A stretch of 32,759 nucleotides of DNA from Betaproteobacteria bacterium HGW-Betaproteobacteria-16. GTDB lineage: Bacteria; Pseudomonadota; Gammaproteobacteria; Burkholderiales; Burkholderiaceae_C. The notes beneath the pieces are model-generated. The model had not been told where the DNA came from. It made no database searches and was given only the letters and a program-made list of their open reading frames with translations. A program made the translations under genes and the position numbers. The stretch lies in assembly GCA_002840835.1 (NCBI GenBank), contig PHCQ01000059.1:1-32759 (forward strand), given 5' to 3'. Below, in pieces: positions 24,723-31,468 of this stretch. Each line of letters opens with the position of its first letter. Position 1 is the first letter of the stretch.

Positions 24723-25616
24723 TCAGGCCCCTGGGCTGTGCCCCAGGTCTGCGCTGAGCTGGCGCGCGCAGCGCAACACGGCCTGGGCCGGCGGACCGTC
24801 CCAATGGGTGTCCAGCGTGGCCACCGAGCCCAGCACCACCAGGCCCAGCGCGAGCCGGCCCTGGGCATCAAACACCGGCGCACAGAAGCCACCCACGCCG
24901 GGCAGCAGGCTGTGCACCACGCGGCCCAGGCCGCGAAGCCGGGTTTCTTCCAGCAAGGCTTGCACGTCCTGGAGTGAATGCGGAACGTCCTCCAGTGGCA
25001 ATCCGTTGAGCGGCAGCTTTTTCAATCGTGCCAGTTCATCGCGGATCATGGGGCCGATGCGCTGGGCATCGCGCCCTTCGCTCCCCATGAAGGCCGCAAA
25101 GCAGCGGCCCGTGGCCGATGTCAGCAAGGGCATGACATCACCCAGGCGCAGGGTGACTGGCACGGTCTGGGGGGCTTCTGTCCAGTGCACCATGGTCGGG
25201 CCCTGGTTGCCCCACACCGCGATGGCCAGGGTGTGGCCGGTTTCGGCAAGCAAGGCGGCGATGCGGTCGCGCGCGAGCTTCACGGCGTCGATCCGGCTCA
25301 GGCTGGCCAGCCCCAGGCGCAGCGCGGCCGGCCCCAGGTCGTAGCGGGTGCTCACCGGGTCCTGCAGCACCAGTCCCATGCGTTGGAAGCTCACCAGGTA
25401 CCGGTGTGCCTTGGCCGCGCTCATGCCGGCGGCGGCGGCCAGGTCGCGCAGCATGAGGGCGCCGGTGGCTTGCGAAAGCGCGTCCAGCAGGGCAAAGCCC
25501 ACTTCAACCGACTGGATACCTGCACGCAACTGTTCCGCGTCTTCAGGCAGATCTGCGGAAGATGTGCGGGGGTGGGCGCGCGTGGTGGGTGTGTCGGTGA
25601 GGGATGAGGCGGGCAT
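24723..25616 (-). CDS. IclR-family transcriptional regulator
   Basis: The 297-residue protein has the IclR plan: a winged helix-turn-helix at about residues 33-95 (GFALLDALSQATGALMLRDLA, GMSAAKAHRYLVSFQRMGLV) and an effector domain from about 110 (LAIAVWGNQGPTMVHW, LLTSATGRCFAAFM, GLGRVVHSLLPGVGGFCAPVFDAQG). It is divergent from the FAH-family gene, with a palindrome in the 230-bp gap. Regulation of that gene is therefore likely. IclR proteins often control aromatic or organic-acid catabolism in this arrangement. The DUF3108 gene follows at five bases. Confidence 0.92.
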   Translation of the reverse strand: MPASSLTDTPTTRAHPRTSSADLPEDAEQLRAGIQSVEVGFALLDALSQATGALMLRDLAAAAGMSAAKAHRYLVSFQRMGLVLQDPVSTRYDLGPAALRLGLASLSRIDAVKLARDRIAALLAETGHTLAIAVWGNQGPTMVHWTEAPQTVPVTLRLGDVMPLLTSATGRCFAAFMGSEGRDAQRIGPMIRDELARLKKLPLNGLPLEDVPHSLQDVQALLEETRLRGLGRVVHSLLPGVGGFCAPVFDAQGRLALGLVVLGSVATLDTHWDGPPAQAVLRCARQLSADLGHSPGA

Positions 25617-25677
25617 GAAGCGATGGATGAACGGGTATTGGATACGGGGTGTGCAAGCGGGTTCCGTGGGATTTCAG

Positions 25678-25692
25678 GCGTGCAAAGCACGC
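25678..25692. promoter_or_regulatory. Short perfect hairpin upstream of the IclR gene
   Basis: GCGTGC and GCACGC flank an AAA loop. It is 62 bases upstream of the IclR start, on the leader side of its transcript. It could be a regulator half-site pair or a leader hairpin; there is no further support. Confidence 0.3.
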
Positions 25693-25718
25693 ATTCTCAG
25701 GCTTTCAGCTAGAATTCC

Positions 25719-25760
25719 AGTCTTACGCATAGGTTAACCAATTTCACTATTCGTAATTCT
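25719..25760. promoter_or_regulatory. Candidate IclR operator between the IclR and FAH-family genes
   Basis: Inverted arms TACGCATAG (25724-25732) and CTATTCGTA (25747-25755) match at 8 of 9 positions. They extend outward with partial symmetry to AG...CT, about 11 of 14. The 14-base spacer contains the palindrome GTTAAC. The stretch is AT-rich and lies between two divergent starts, about 100 bases from each, where an IclR-type dimer or tetramer would bind. Confidence 0.55.
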
Positions 25761-25846
25761 GGCCGTTCATCGCTCCCTGGCTGCAGCCTGCGGATGCACA
25801 AGGTCAAAATCAGGACGTTCCAACCCAACTGCAGCAGGAGACTTGC

Positions 25847-26857
25847 ATGAAACTCGCCACATACAAAGACGGCTCACGTGACGGACAACTGGTGGTGGTC
25901 TCGCGCGATCTCTCGACCGCTCATTATGCGACCGGCATCGCCGACCGCCTGCAGCAGGTGCTGGACGACTGGAACTTTCTGGCGCCCCAGCTGGAAGATC
26001 TCTACAGCACGCTCAACAGCGGCAAGGCCCGCCACGCCTTCCCCTTCGATCCGGCCATGTGCATGGCGCCGTTGCCACGCGCCTACCAGTGGGCCGACGG
26101 CTCGGCCTACATCAATCACGTGGAACTGGTCCGCGCTGCGCGAAGCAGCGAAGTGCCCCAGAGCTTCTACGAAGACCCGTTGATGTACCAGGGCGGCAGC
26201 GACGATTTCATCGGGCCCTGCGATCCCGTAGTGGTGCCCAGCGAAGACTACGGCATCGACTTCGAAGCCGAAATCGCGGTGGTCACCGGCGATGTGCCCA
26301 TGTGTGTCACCCCGGAGCAGGCCATCGACGGTATCCGCCTGCTCATGCTGGTCAATGATGTGTCGCTGCGCAACCTGATCCCGGCAGAACTCTCAAAAGG
26401 TTTTGGCTTCTTCCAGAGCAAGCCGGCCACCGCCTTCAGCCCGGTGGCGGTCACCCCCGACGAGCTGGGCGATGCCTGGCAGGGCGGTCGCGTGCACCTC
26501 ACGCTGCAAAGCACCTGGAACGGCCGCAAGGTGGGCATGTGCGAAGCCGGCCCGGAAATGACCTTCCACTTTGGCCAGCTCATTGCCCACATCGGCAAGA
26601 CACGCCGGGTGCGCGCCGGCTCCATCGTGGGCAGCGGCACCGTGAGCAACAAGGCCGTGGAAGTGGACGGCCGCAAGGAATGGCCCAAGGGCTACAGCTG
26701 CATCGCCGAAAAGCGCGCGATCGAGACCATCCTCGATGGCAAACCTTCCACCGCCTTCATGAAGTACGGCGACACCATCCGCATCGAGATGAAGGGCAAG
26801 GACGGCCAGAGCATCTTCGGCGCGATCGACCAGAAGATTGCACCACTGGAGGGGTAA
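25847..26857 (+). CDS. Fumarylacetoacetate hydrolase family protein
   Basis: The 336-residue protein has an N-terminal domain (MKLATYKDGSRDGQLVVVS) and, from about residue 110, the FAH catalytic fold. The fold has the metal-site acidic cluster DFEAEIAVVTGDVP, then LMLVNDVSLRNLIP, KGFGFFQSKP, GSIVGSGTVSNK and DTIRIEMKGKDGQSIFGAI. Family members cleave or hydrate 2-oxo acids in aromatic degradation. The near-complete similarity I recall is to the short (about 330-residue) FAH-like proteins of Burkholderiales, not the 420-residue fumarylacetoacetase. Homogentisate-type catabolism is possible, but hmgA and the maleylacetoacetate isomerase are not here. GCAGGAG before the ATG supports the start. 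Confidence 0.88.
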   Translation: MKLATYKDGSRDGQLVVVSRDLSTAHYATGIADRLQQVLDDWNFLAPQLEDLYSTLNSGKARHAFPFDPAMCMAPLPRAYQWADGSAYINHVELVRAARSSEVPQSFYEDPLMYQGGSDDFIGPCDPVVVPSEDYGIDFEAEIAVVTGDVPMCVTPEQAIDGIRLLMLVNDVSLRNLIPAELSKGFGFFQSKPATAFSPVAVTPDELGDAWQGGRVHLTLQSTWNGRKVGMCEAGPEMTFHFGQLIAHIGKTRRVRAGSIVGSGTVSNKAVEVDGRKEWPKGYSCIAEKRAIETILDGKPSTAFMKYGDTIRIEMKGKDGQSIFGAIDQKIAPLEG

Positions 26858-26910
26858 TAAGCCCCACGCCCCGCTAGCGCGAGGCGTCACGCTTGAAGTA
26901 GCCCAGTCAA

Positions 26911-27003
26911 GGGGCTCCGCGGAGCCGGCTTCGCCGGGCCGCCAGTGCCGCCCCCTTCCCGCCCCCGTTCCAAGGGGGGGCGCGCGCAGCGCGGCAGGGG
27001 GTT
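26911..27003 (-). repeat. Gene-end composite palindromic element, copy 6 (after the VOC gene)
   Basis: On the minus strand it starts about six bases after the VOC stop with ACCCCCTGCCGCGC, then a broken C-run/G-run hairpin. The nested hairpin at 26913-26949 has middle arms GCGG/CCGC, inner arms CCGGC/GCCGG and loop GAA. The outer arms (GGCACT/GGAGCC) pair only partly, so this is the most decayed copy. Between it and the FAH stop are shorter GC palindromes. Confidence 0.65.
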
Positions 27004-27008
27004 GGTCG

Positions 27009-27446
27009 TTAACTTGCGTAGACCTGATCGAGAGAGGCAAACCCCTTGACTTCGATCGGGTTGCCGAAAGGGTCGCAGAAGAACATCGTCCACTGCTCCC
27101 CCGGCTGGCCCTCAAAACGCACCTGCGGTGGCAGCACGAATTCGGTACCGGCGGTCCTTAGCCGCTCGGCCAGCGCTTTCCATTCGGGCAACAACAACAC
27201 CAGGCCGAAGTGCGGCATGGGCACCAGGTGCTCGCCCACATGACCGGTGCGAGAAGTCTTCAGCGGCTCACCCAGGTGCAGCGAGATCTGGTGGCTGAAA
27301 AAATTGAAATCAACCCAGGTGTCGGTGCTGCGACCCTCCTGGCACCCCAACACACCACCGTAGAAGCGGCGCGCTTCATCAAGGTCGGTGACGTTGAAGG
27401 CAAAGTGGAACAGGCTTCGCGTGTGGATCGGGGCTTCGTTATTCAT
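27009..27446 (-). CDS. VOC-superfamily (glyoxalase/dioxygenase-like) protein
   Basis: From ATG 27446 the protein has 145 residues; GGCGG just upstream supports this start, and ATG 27458 is an alternative. It has the paired beta-alpha-beta-beta-beta modules of the vicinal oxygen chelate fold: LFHFAFNVTDLDEARRFYGGVLG in the first half, VPMPHFGLVLLLPEWKALAERL and FFCDPFGNPIEVKGF in the second. Likely metal ligands are His14, a central His and the Glu in PIEVKG. The substrate is unknown. It is convergent with the FAH-family gene. Confidence 0.88.
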   Translation of the reverse strand: MNNEAPIHTRSLFHFAFNVTDLDEARRFYGGVLGCQEGRSTDTWVDFNFFSHQISLHLGEPLKTSRTGHVGEHLVPMPHFGLVLLLPEWKALAERLRTAGTEFVLPPQVRFEGQPGEQWTMFFCDPFGNPIEVKGFASLDQVYAS

Positions 27447-27468
27447 GCCGCCAAGCATACCCATCAAC

Positions 27469-27635
27469 AGACCGCAGCGCAGGGCCGCCCCAAGCAAGGT
27501 CAGCCCCCTCGGGGGGCAGCGACCCGCGTCAGCGGCGGAGCGTGGGGGCAAGAAGACCGCAGCGCAGGGCCGCCCCAAGCAAGGTCAGCCCCCTCGGGGG
27601 GGCAGCGACCCGCGCCAGCGGCGGAGCGTGGGGGT
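27469..27635 (-). repeat. Tandem pair of GC-palindrome repeats after the DksA/TraR-like gene
   Basis: Two units of about 85 bases (27469-27553 and 27554-27635) are nearly identical. They differ by one extra G in a G-run, a T/C change and their last few bases. Each contains CCCCCTCGGGGGG, GGGCCGCCCC and CAGCGGCGGAGCGTGGGGG. Read on the minus strand, the second unit starts directly at the stop codon of the DksA/TraR-like gene. The same unit lies inside putA, and a related one follows purU. Confidence 0.88.
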
Positions 27636-27997
27636 CAATCGTTCTCCTCCATTTTTGCCTGGCATTCCACGCAACGCTCGGCGGTGGGTTGCGCATGCAG
27701 GCGCGCCGTGGGAATGGACACGCCGCACTGCAGGCACAGGCCGTAGGTGCCGTCGGCCACACGCTTCAGTGCGCTGTCGATGGCCAGCAGTTCGGCCGCT
27801 TCGCGTTCTTCCAAGGCCACGCTCAGGTCGAACTCTTCATCGGCCTTGGCACGGTCGTCGCTGGCCATGTCGCGCGCGTCGACAGCGGACTCGACTCGGC
27901 TGCGTGCACCGCCACGCTGGGCGCGAATGCGATCCAGCAGGTCACGTCGCATCTGTGTCAGCTGGGTGCCGAAGGTGTCGGAAATGGGGGTGCTCAT
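27635..27997 (-). CDS. DksA/TraR-family zinc-finger protein
   Basis: This 120-residue protein has a predicted coiled-coil N-half and a C-terminal zinc finger with Cys88, Cys91, Cys109 and Cys112 (YGLCLQCG and ERCVEC). It follows the family pattern IDSALKRVADGTYGLC. It is shorter than DksA (about 150 residues), and the acidic tip residues of DksA are not obviously placed, so it is a DksA paralogue rather than DksA itself. Family members bind the RNA polymerase secondary channel and alter promoter choice. The strong ribosome-binding site ACAGGAGACC supports the start. It is divergent from the crotonase gene. Confidence 0.9.
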   Translation of the reverse strand: MSTPISDTFGTQLTQMRRDLLDRIRAQRGGARSRVESAVDARDMASDDRAKADEEFDLSVALEEREAAELLAIDSALKRVADGTYGLCLQCGVSIPTARLHAQPTAERCVECQAKMEEND

Positions 27998-28046
27998 GTG
28001 GTCTCCTGTGTTGCCTTGAATGTTGACTTCCCTCTGGGACCGTGCC

Positions 28047-28062
28047 CTTGACTCAGGTCAAG
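28047..28062. promoter_or_regulatory. FNR/FixK-like palindrome between the DksA/TraR-like and crotonase genes
   Basis: CTTGAC and GTCAAG flank TCAG. The inner 14 bases, TTGAC-N4-GTCAA, fit the CRP/FNR-family pattern TTGA-N6-TCAA with correct spacing. It lies 40 bases before the crotonase start and 50 before the divergent DksA/TraR-like start, a usual place for such a site. No clear -10 was found for either gene. Confidence 0.45.
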
Positions 28063-28101
28063 CACAATCCAATCGAAATTTGAAATCCACAGGAGACAAG
28101 C

Positions 28102-28941
28102 ATGACACCGATCGACTACAGCCGCTACCAGACCCTCGCCATCACCCGGCGCGGCCCCAGCGTGGACGGCACCCCCAGTGTGCTCGACATCCAGATGCGG
28201 GCTGATGGCCCCGGTGGCAACGGCAAGCTGCCCACAGCCGGCCACGAAGGGCACTGGGAGCTCAGCGAAATCTGGCGCGATGTGGGGCGCGACGACAGCG
28301 TGCGCTGCGCGGTGTTGCGCGGCAGCGGCCTGGGCTTTTCGGGCGGCGGCGATCTGGCACTGGTGCAGGACATGGCCACCGACTTCGAGGTGCGCACCCG
28401 GGTGTGGAAGGAAGCCCGCGATCTGGTCTACAACGTGATCAACTGCGACAAGCCCATTGTGAGCGCCATGCACGGCCCCGCCGTGGGGGCCGGGCTGGTG
28501 GCAGGGCTGTTGGCCGACATTTCCATCGCCGCCAAAAGCGCCAAGATCGTGGACGGTCACACCCGTCTGGGCGTGGCGGCAGGCGATCACGCCGCCATCG
28601 TCTGGCCGCTGCTGTGTGGTTTGGCCAAGGCCAAGTACTACCTCATGCTGTGCGACCCCATCAGCGGCGAAGAGGCCGAGCGCATTGGCCTGGTCTCGCT
28701 GGCGGTGGACGATGACGCGCTGATCGACAAGGCTTATGAGGTGGCCGACCGGCTCGCCAGTGGCAGCCAGACCGCCATTCGCTGGACCAAGTATTCGCTC
28801 AACAACTGGCTGCGCCAGGCGGGGCCGGCGTTTGACACCTCGCTGGCGCTCGAATTCATGGGTTTTGCCGGTCCCGATGTGCGCGAAGGTGTGGCATCCT
28901 TGCGGGAACGCCGTGCGCCCCGGTATGGCGTGGACAGCTGA
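28102..28941 (+). CDS. Enoyl-CoA hydratase/isomerase (crotonase) family protein
   Basis: The 279-residue protein has the crotonase fold. The oxyanion-hole segments are GLGFSGGGDLA and MHGPAVGAGLVAGLLADISIAA, followed by LGVAAGDHAAIVWPLLCG and PISGEEAERIGLVS. By alignment in the head, the two catalytic glutamates of the mitochondrial hydratase are not conserved: their places hold a His in DGHTRLG and a Tyr/Leu. An Asp sits in AGDHA instead. A classical hydratase activity should therefore not be assumed. CAGGAG lies before the ATG. phaM follows after 19 bp, so the pair is probably one operon, perhaps linked to PHA or acyl-CoA supply. Confidence 0.88.
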   Translation: MTPIDYSRYQTLAITRRGPSVDGTPSVLDIQMRADGPGGNGKLPTAGHEGHWELSEIWRDVGRDDSVRCAVLRGSGLGFSGGGDLALVQDMATDFEVRTRVWKEARDLVYNVINCDKPIVSAMHGPAVGAGLVAGLLADISIAAKSAKIVDGHTRLGVAAGDHAAIVWPLLCGLAKAKYYLMLCDPISGEEAERIGLVSLAVDDDALIDKAYEVADRLASGSQTAIRWTKYSLNNWLRQAGPAFDTSLALEFMGFAGPDVREGVASLRERRAPRYGVDS

Positions 28942-28960
28942 ACAACATCAGGAGACGCCC

Positions 28961-30085
28961 ATGAGCGACACCAGCGGATTCGGCAAATTCGTGCCCGGTT
29001 TCGAATTCCTTCAGAACCTGGCCGGTCAGGCCGCAGGTGGGGTGGCGCAGGGGCTCGAGAAGAGCATTCCGCAGTTGCCCAACCTGGGCAACTGGGTGGC
29101 GCCCACGTTCAATGTGGAAGACCTGGAAAAGCGCATCGAAGAACTCAAGGCCGTGCATTTCTGGCTGGACCAGAACGCCAAGGCACTGGGCGCCACCATC
29201 CAGGCGCTCGAAGTCCAGAAAATGACGCTGGCGACCCTGAAGACCATGAACTTCAGCCTGGGTGACGTGGCCAACGCGCTCAAGATCAAGGCCGCCGACA
29301 CCATGGCCAACTTCACGGGGACACCACCCGCGCCCGCACCAGGCACCACGCAGTTTGCGGGCCTTGAGGTGCCTGCGCGAACCTACGGCATGCCCGCGCC
29401 GCCCCCTGAACCTGACGACGACGAGGAATTCGACGAAGAGGCCGAGGAAGCAGAGGCGCCTCCTCCACCGGCGGCGCGCAAGTCGACCAAGCGCCCACCC
29501 GCACGCAATGCGGCCGCAGCCAGCACACCAGTCGGCGGCACCATCGACCCCGTGCAATGGTGGGGAGCCTTGTCACAACAGTTCCAGAACATCGCCGCCA
29601 ACGCCATGAAGGACGTGGCCAAGCAGACCACGCTCGACACCACCCGCAAGGTCGCCAGTGGCCTCACCGAACAAGCGGTCAAGACCACCACCGGCATGGC
29701 GGGCAAGGCCACCCGAGCGGTCACCTCGCGGGTCGCTCGCAATGTGGGCGCTGCGGCCGGCATGGGCAAGGCTGCGGTTCGTGCGGTCTCCGGTGGGCGC
29801 AAGCCACAGACCCGTAAAGCGCCGGCCAGCAAGGCGCCTGCGCCTGCCCAGGCTCGAAAGCCGGCGGTCACCCAGCCCATGGCCGCAGGCGACTGGCAAC
29901 TGCCCACGGCATTCTTCCCCGGCTTTCAAACCGCTCCTGCTACACCCGCCAGTACCAAGTCACCGGCCAGGAAACCAGCCACCAAAGCCGCTCCGAAAAA
30001 AGTGACGGCCAAACCCGCAGCGAAGAAGACGGCGGCGAAAAAAGCGTCAAGCAAGAAAGCCGCCGCACCCACCCGCCGCCGCTGA
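28961..30085 (+). CDS. phaM: PhaM-type polyhydroxyalkanoate granule regulatory protein
   Basis: From ATG 28961 (CAGGAG upstream) the protein has 374 residues. The N-terminus FGKFVPGFEFLQNLAG and the segment NWVAPTFNVEDLEKRIEELK followed by IQALEVQKMTLATLK match PhaM of Ralstonia/Cupriavidus. The middle is acidic and Pro-rich (DDDEEFDEEAEEAEAPPPP). The C-terminus is a basic Ala/Lys/Pro tail resembling histone H1 (KKTAAKKASSKKAAAPTRRR). PhaM activates PHA synthase PhaC and ties granules to the nucleoid through this tail; the function here is by family. The protein is longer than I expect for Ralstonia PhaM because of the central low-complexity part. Confidence 0.88.
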   Translation: MSDTSGFGKFVPGFEFLQNLAGQAAGGVAQGLEKSIPQLPNLGNWVAPTFNVEDLEKRIEELKAVHFWLDQNAKALGATIQALEVQKMTLATLKTMNFSLGDVANALKIKAADTMANFTGTPPAPAPGTTQFAGLEVPARTYGMPAPPPEPDDDEEFDEEAEEAEAPPPPAARKSTKRPPARNAAAASTPVGGTIDPVQWWGALSQQFQNIAANAMKDVAKQTTLDTTRKVASGLTEQAVKTTTGMAGKATRAVTSRVARNVGAAAGMGKAAVRAVSGGRKPQTRKAPASKAPAPAQARKPAVTQPMAAGDWQLPTAFFPGFQTAPATPASTKSPARKPATKAAPKKVTAKPAAKKTAAKKASSKKAAAPTRRR

Positions 30086-30151
30086 AGCCGTTGACTTCGC
30101 ACTGGCTCCGTTCTTGCTCTTTCCCCGAGCCGCTGGATCTGTTTTTCTCAC

Positions 30152-31453
30152 ATGAAGCTCTTTCCCTACGCTCACGCCACCCACCCGCAATGGCGCATGG
30201 CCGCCGCGCTGGTGCTGGCCCAGTTGCGGGCGCAGATGGCCTTGCCCCACCATGCCGAGGCGCCCTCGCTCGCCTTCCTCTACATCACCGACCATTACGC
30301 GGCCGACGCGCAGGACATTCTGAGTCACCTGAGCGCCGAACTGCCTGAGGTGACCGACTGGGCCGGCACCGTGGGCGTGGGCGTGGCGGCCAACAACGTC
30401 GAGTATTTTGATGAACCGGCCATGGTCGTGATGCTGTGTGACCTCAGCCCCGACCAGTACCGCGTGTTCAGCGGTGTGGCGCCCCTGGTGGCCAGCGGGG
30501 CCGACGCGACGGGCTTCATTCCTCACACCGCGCTGGTGCACGCAGAAGGTCGCACGCCTGATCTGGCCGAACTGATCGCCGAGGTGGCCGACCGCACCGC
30601 GTCAGGCTATGTGTTCGGTGGACTCACCGGCAGTCGCGGGGCCAGCGCGCAGTTCGCCCTCAGCAGCACCGGCACCATGGGCGGGCAGGGCGCGGCCAGT
30701 GGGGTGTTTCATGGCGGGCTCAGCGGCGTGGCCTTCGGCACCGACGTTGGCCTGGTGTCCCGGGTGACGCAGGGCGCCCAGCCAGTGGACGAGGAGCGAA
30801 CCATCACGGCGGTCGATGGCAATCTGGTGCTGAAGCTGGACGACCAGCCCGCACTGGACGTGCTGCTGGAACGTTTCCAGCTGTCCCTCGATGATCTGCA
30901 GGGCACCGTGGCCCGCTTGCGCACCACGCTGGTGGGCCTGAGCGATCCGCTGGATGTGCCTCCGCACCGTTCGCCTGAGCCGGTCGCCTTGCGTGTGAGC
31001 GGGCAGTTCGGTGCCGACGTTCGGGTGCGGCACATCATCGGACTCGACACCGCACGCCGGGGCATTGCGATCGCGGAGAACACCACCGCCGGCACCCGCA
31101 TGGCCTTTTGCGAGCGCAATGTGCAGGCCGCACGCGCCGATCTCACCCGGGTGTGCGCCGAGGTGAGGGAAGAGCTGGAGCCCGAAGAGCGCAGCCTCTC
31201 GCTGGCCACGTCGCTGGCTGCCAGTGACACCGAGGCCACACCCCACCCGGCCCGTCGCATTGCTGGCGCGATCTACGTCAGCTGTTCAGGGCGTGGGGGG
31301 CCGCACTTCGGCAGCCCGAGCGCTGAACTGCAGATCGTTCGCAGAGCCTTGGGCGATGTGCCGCTGGTGGGCTTCTTTGCTGCAGGGGAAGTGGCACACC
31401 ACCGGGTTTACGGATACACGGGTGTGCTCACGGTGTTCACCATGCCGGCTTGA
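30152..31453 (+). CDS. FIST-domain sensor protein
   Basis: The 433-residue protein has an N-terminal FIST part (about 35-225: LAFLYITDHYAADAQDILSHL, WAGTVGVGV, GYVFGGLTGSRG, GGLSGVAFGTDVGLVSRVTQG). The C-terminal FIST_C part (about 230-425) includes CSGRGGPHFGSPSAELQIV and VPLVGFFAAGEVAHHRVYGYTGVLTVF. FIST proteins are thought to bind small ligands such as amino acids and to signal together with other domains. This one is free-standing and soluble. It follows phaM by 66 bp on the same strand, with no strong ribosome-binding site seen. It ends in a palindrome shared with the MFS gene. Confidence 0.9.
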   Translation: MKLFPYAHATHPQWRMAAALVLAQLRAQMALPHHAEAPSLAFLYITDHYAADAQDILSHLSAELPEVTDWAGTVGVGVAANNVEYFDEPAMVVMLCDLSPDQYRVFSGVAPLVASGADATGFIPHTALVHAEGRTPDLAELIAEVADRTASGYVFGGLTGSRGASAQFALSSTGTMGGQGAASGVFHGGLSGVAFGTDVGLVSRVTQGAQPVDEERTITAVDGNLVLKLDDQPALDVLLERFQLSLDDLQGTVARLRTTLVGLSDPLDVPPHRSPEPVALRVSGQFGADVRVRHIIGLDTARRGIAIAENTTAGTRMAFCERNVQAARADLTRVCAEVREELEPEERSLSLATSLAASDTEATPHPARRIAGAIYVSCSGRGGPHFGSPSAELQIVRRALGDVPLVGFFAAGEVAHHRVYGYTGVLTVFTMPA

Positions 31454-31468
31454 CCTGGCTCAAGCCGG
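31445..31468. terminator. Perfect palindrome holding the stop codons of two convergent genes
   Basis: Arms CCGGCTTGA (31445-31453) and TCAAGCCGG (31460-31468) flank a six-base spacer. The left arm encodes Pro-Ala-stop of the FIST protein; the right arm, on the minus strand, encodes Pro-Ala-stop of the MFS protein. The hairpin would form at the end of both transcripts. There is no T-run on either side, so termination strength is unknown. Confidence 0.6.

Noticed and set aside
24718..24804. Earlier start for the DUF3108 gene inside the IclR gene
   Set aside because: The added residues are Arg/Pro-rich and overlap the conserved IclR end; GTG 24717 directly after the IclR stop places the membrane anchor near the N-terminus.
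27469..27635. CRISPR-like or minisatellite array
   Set aside because: There are only two adjoining units without unique spacers, each a palindrome-bearing repeat.
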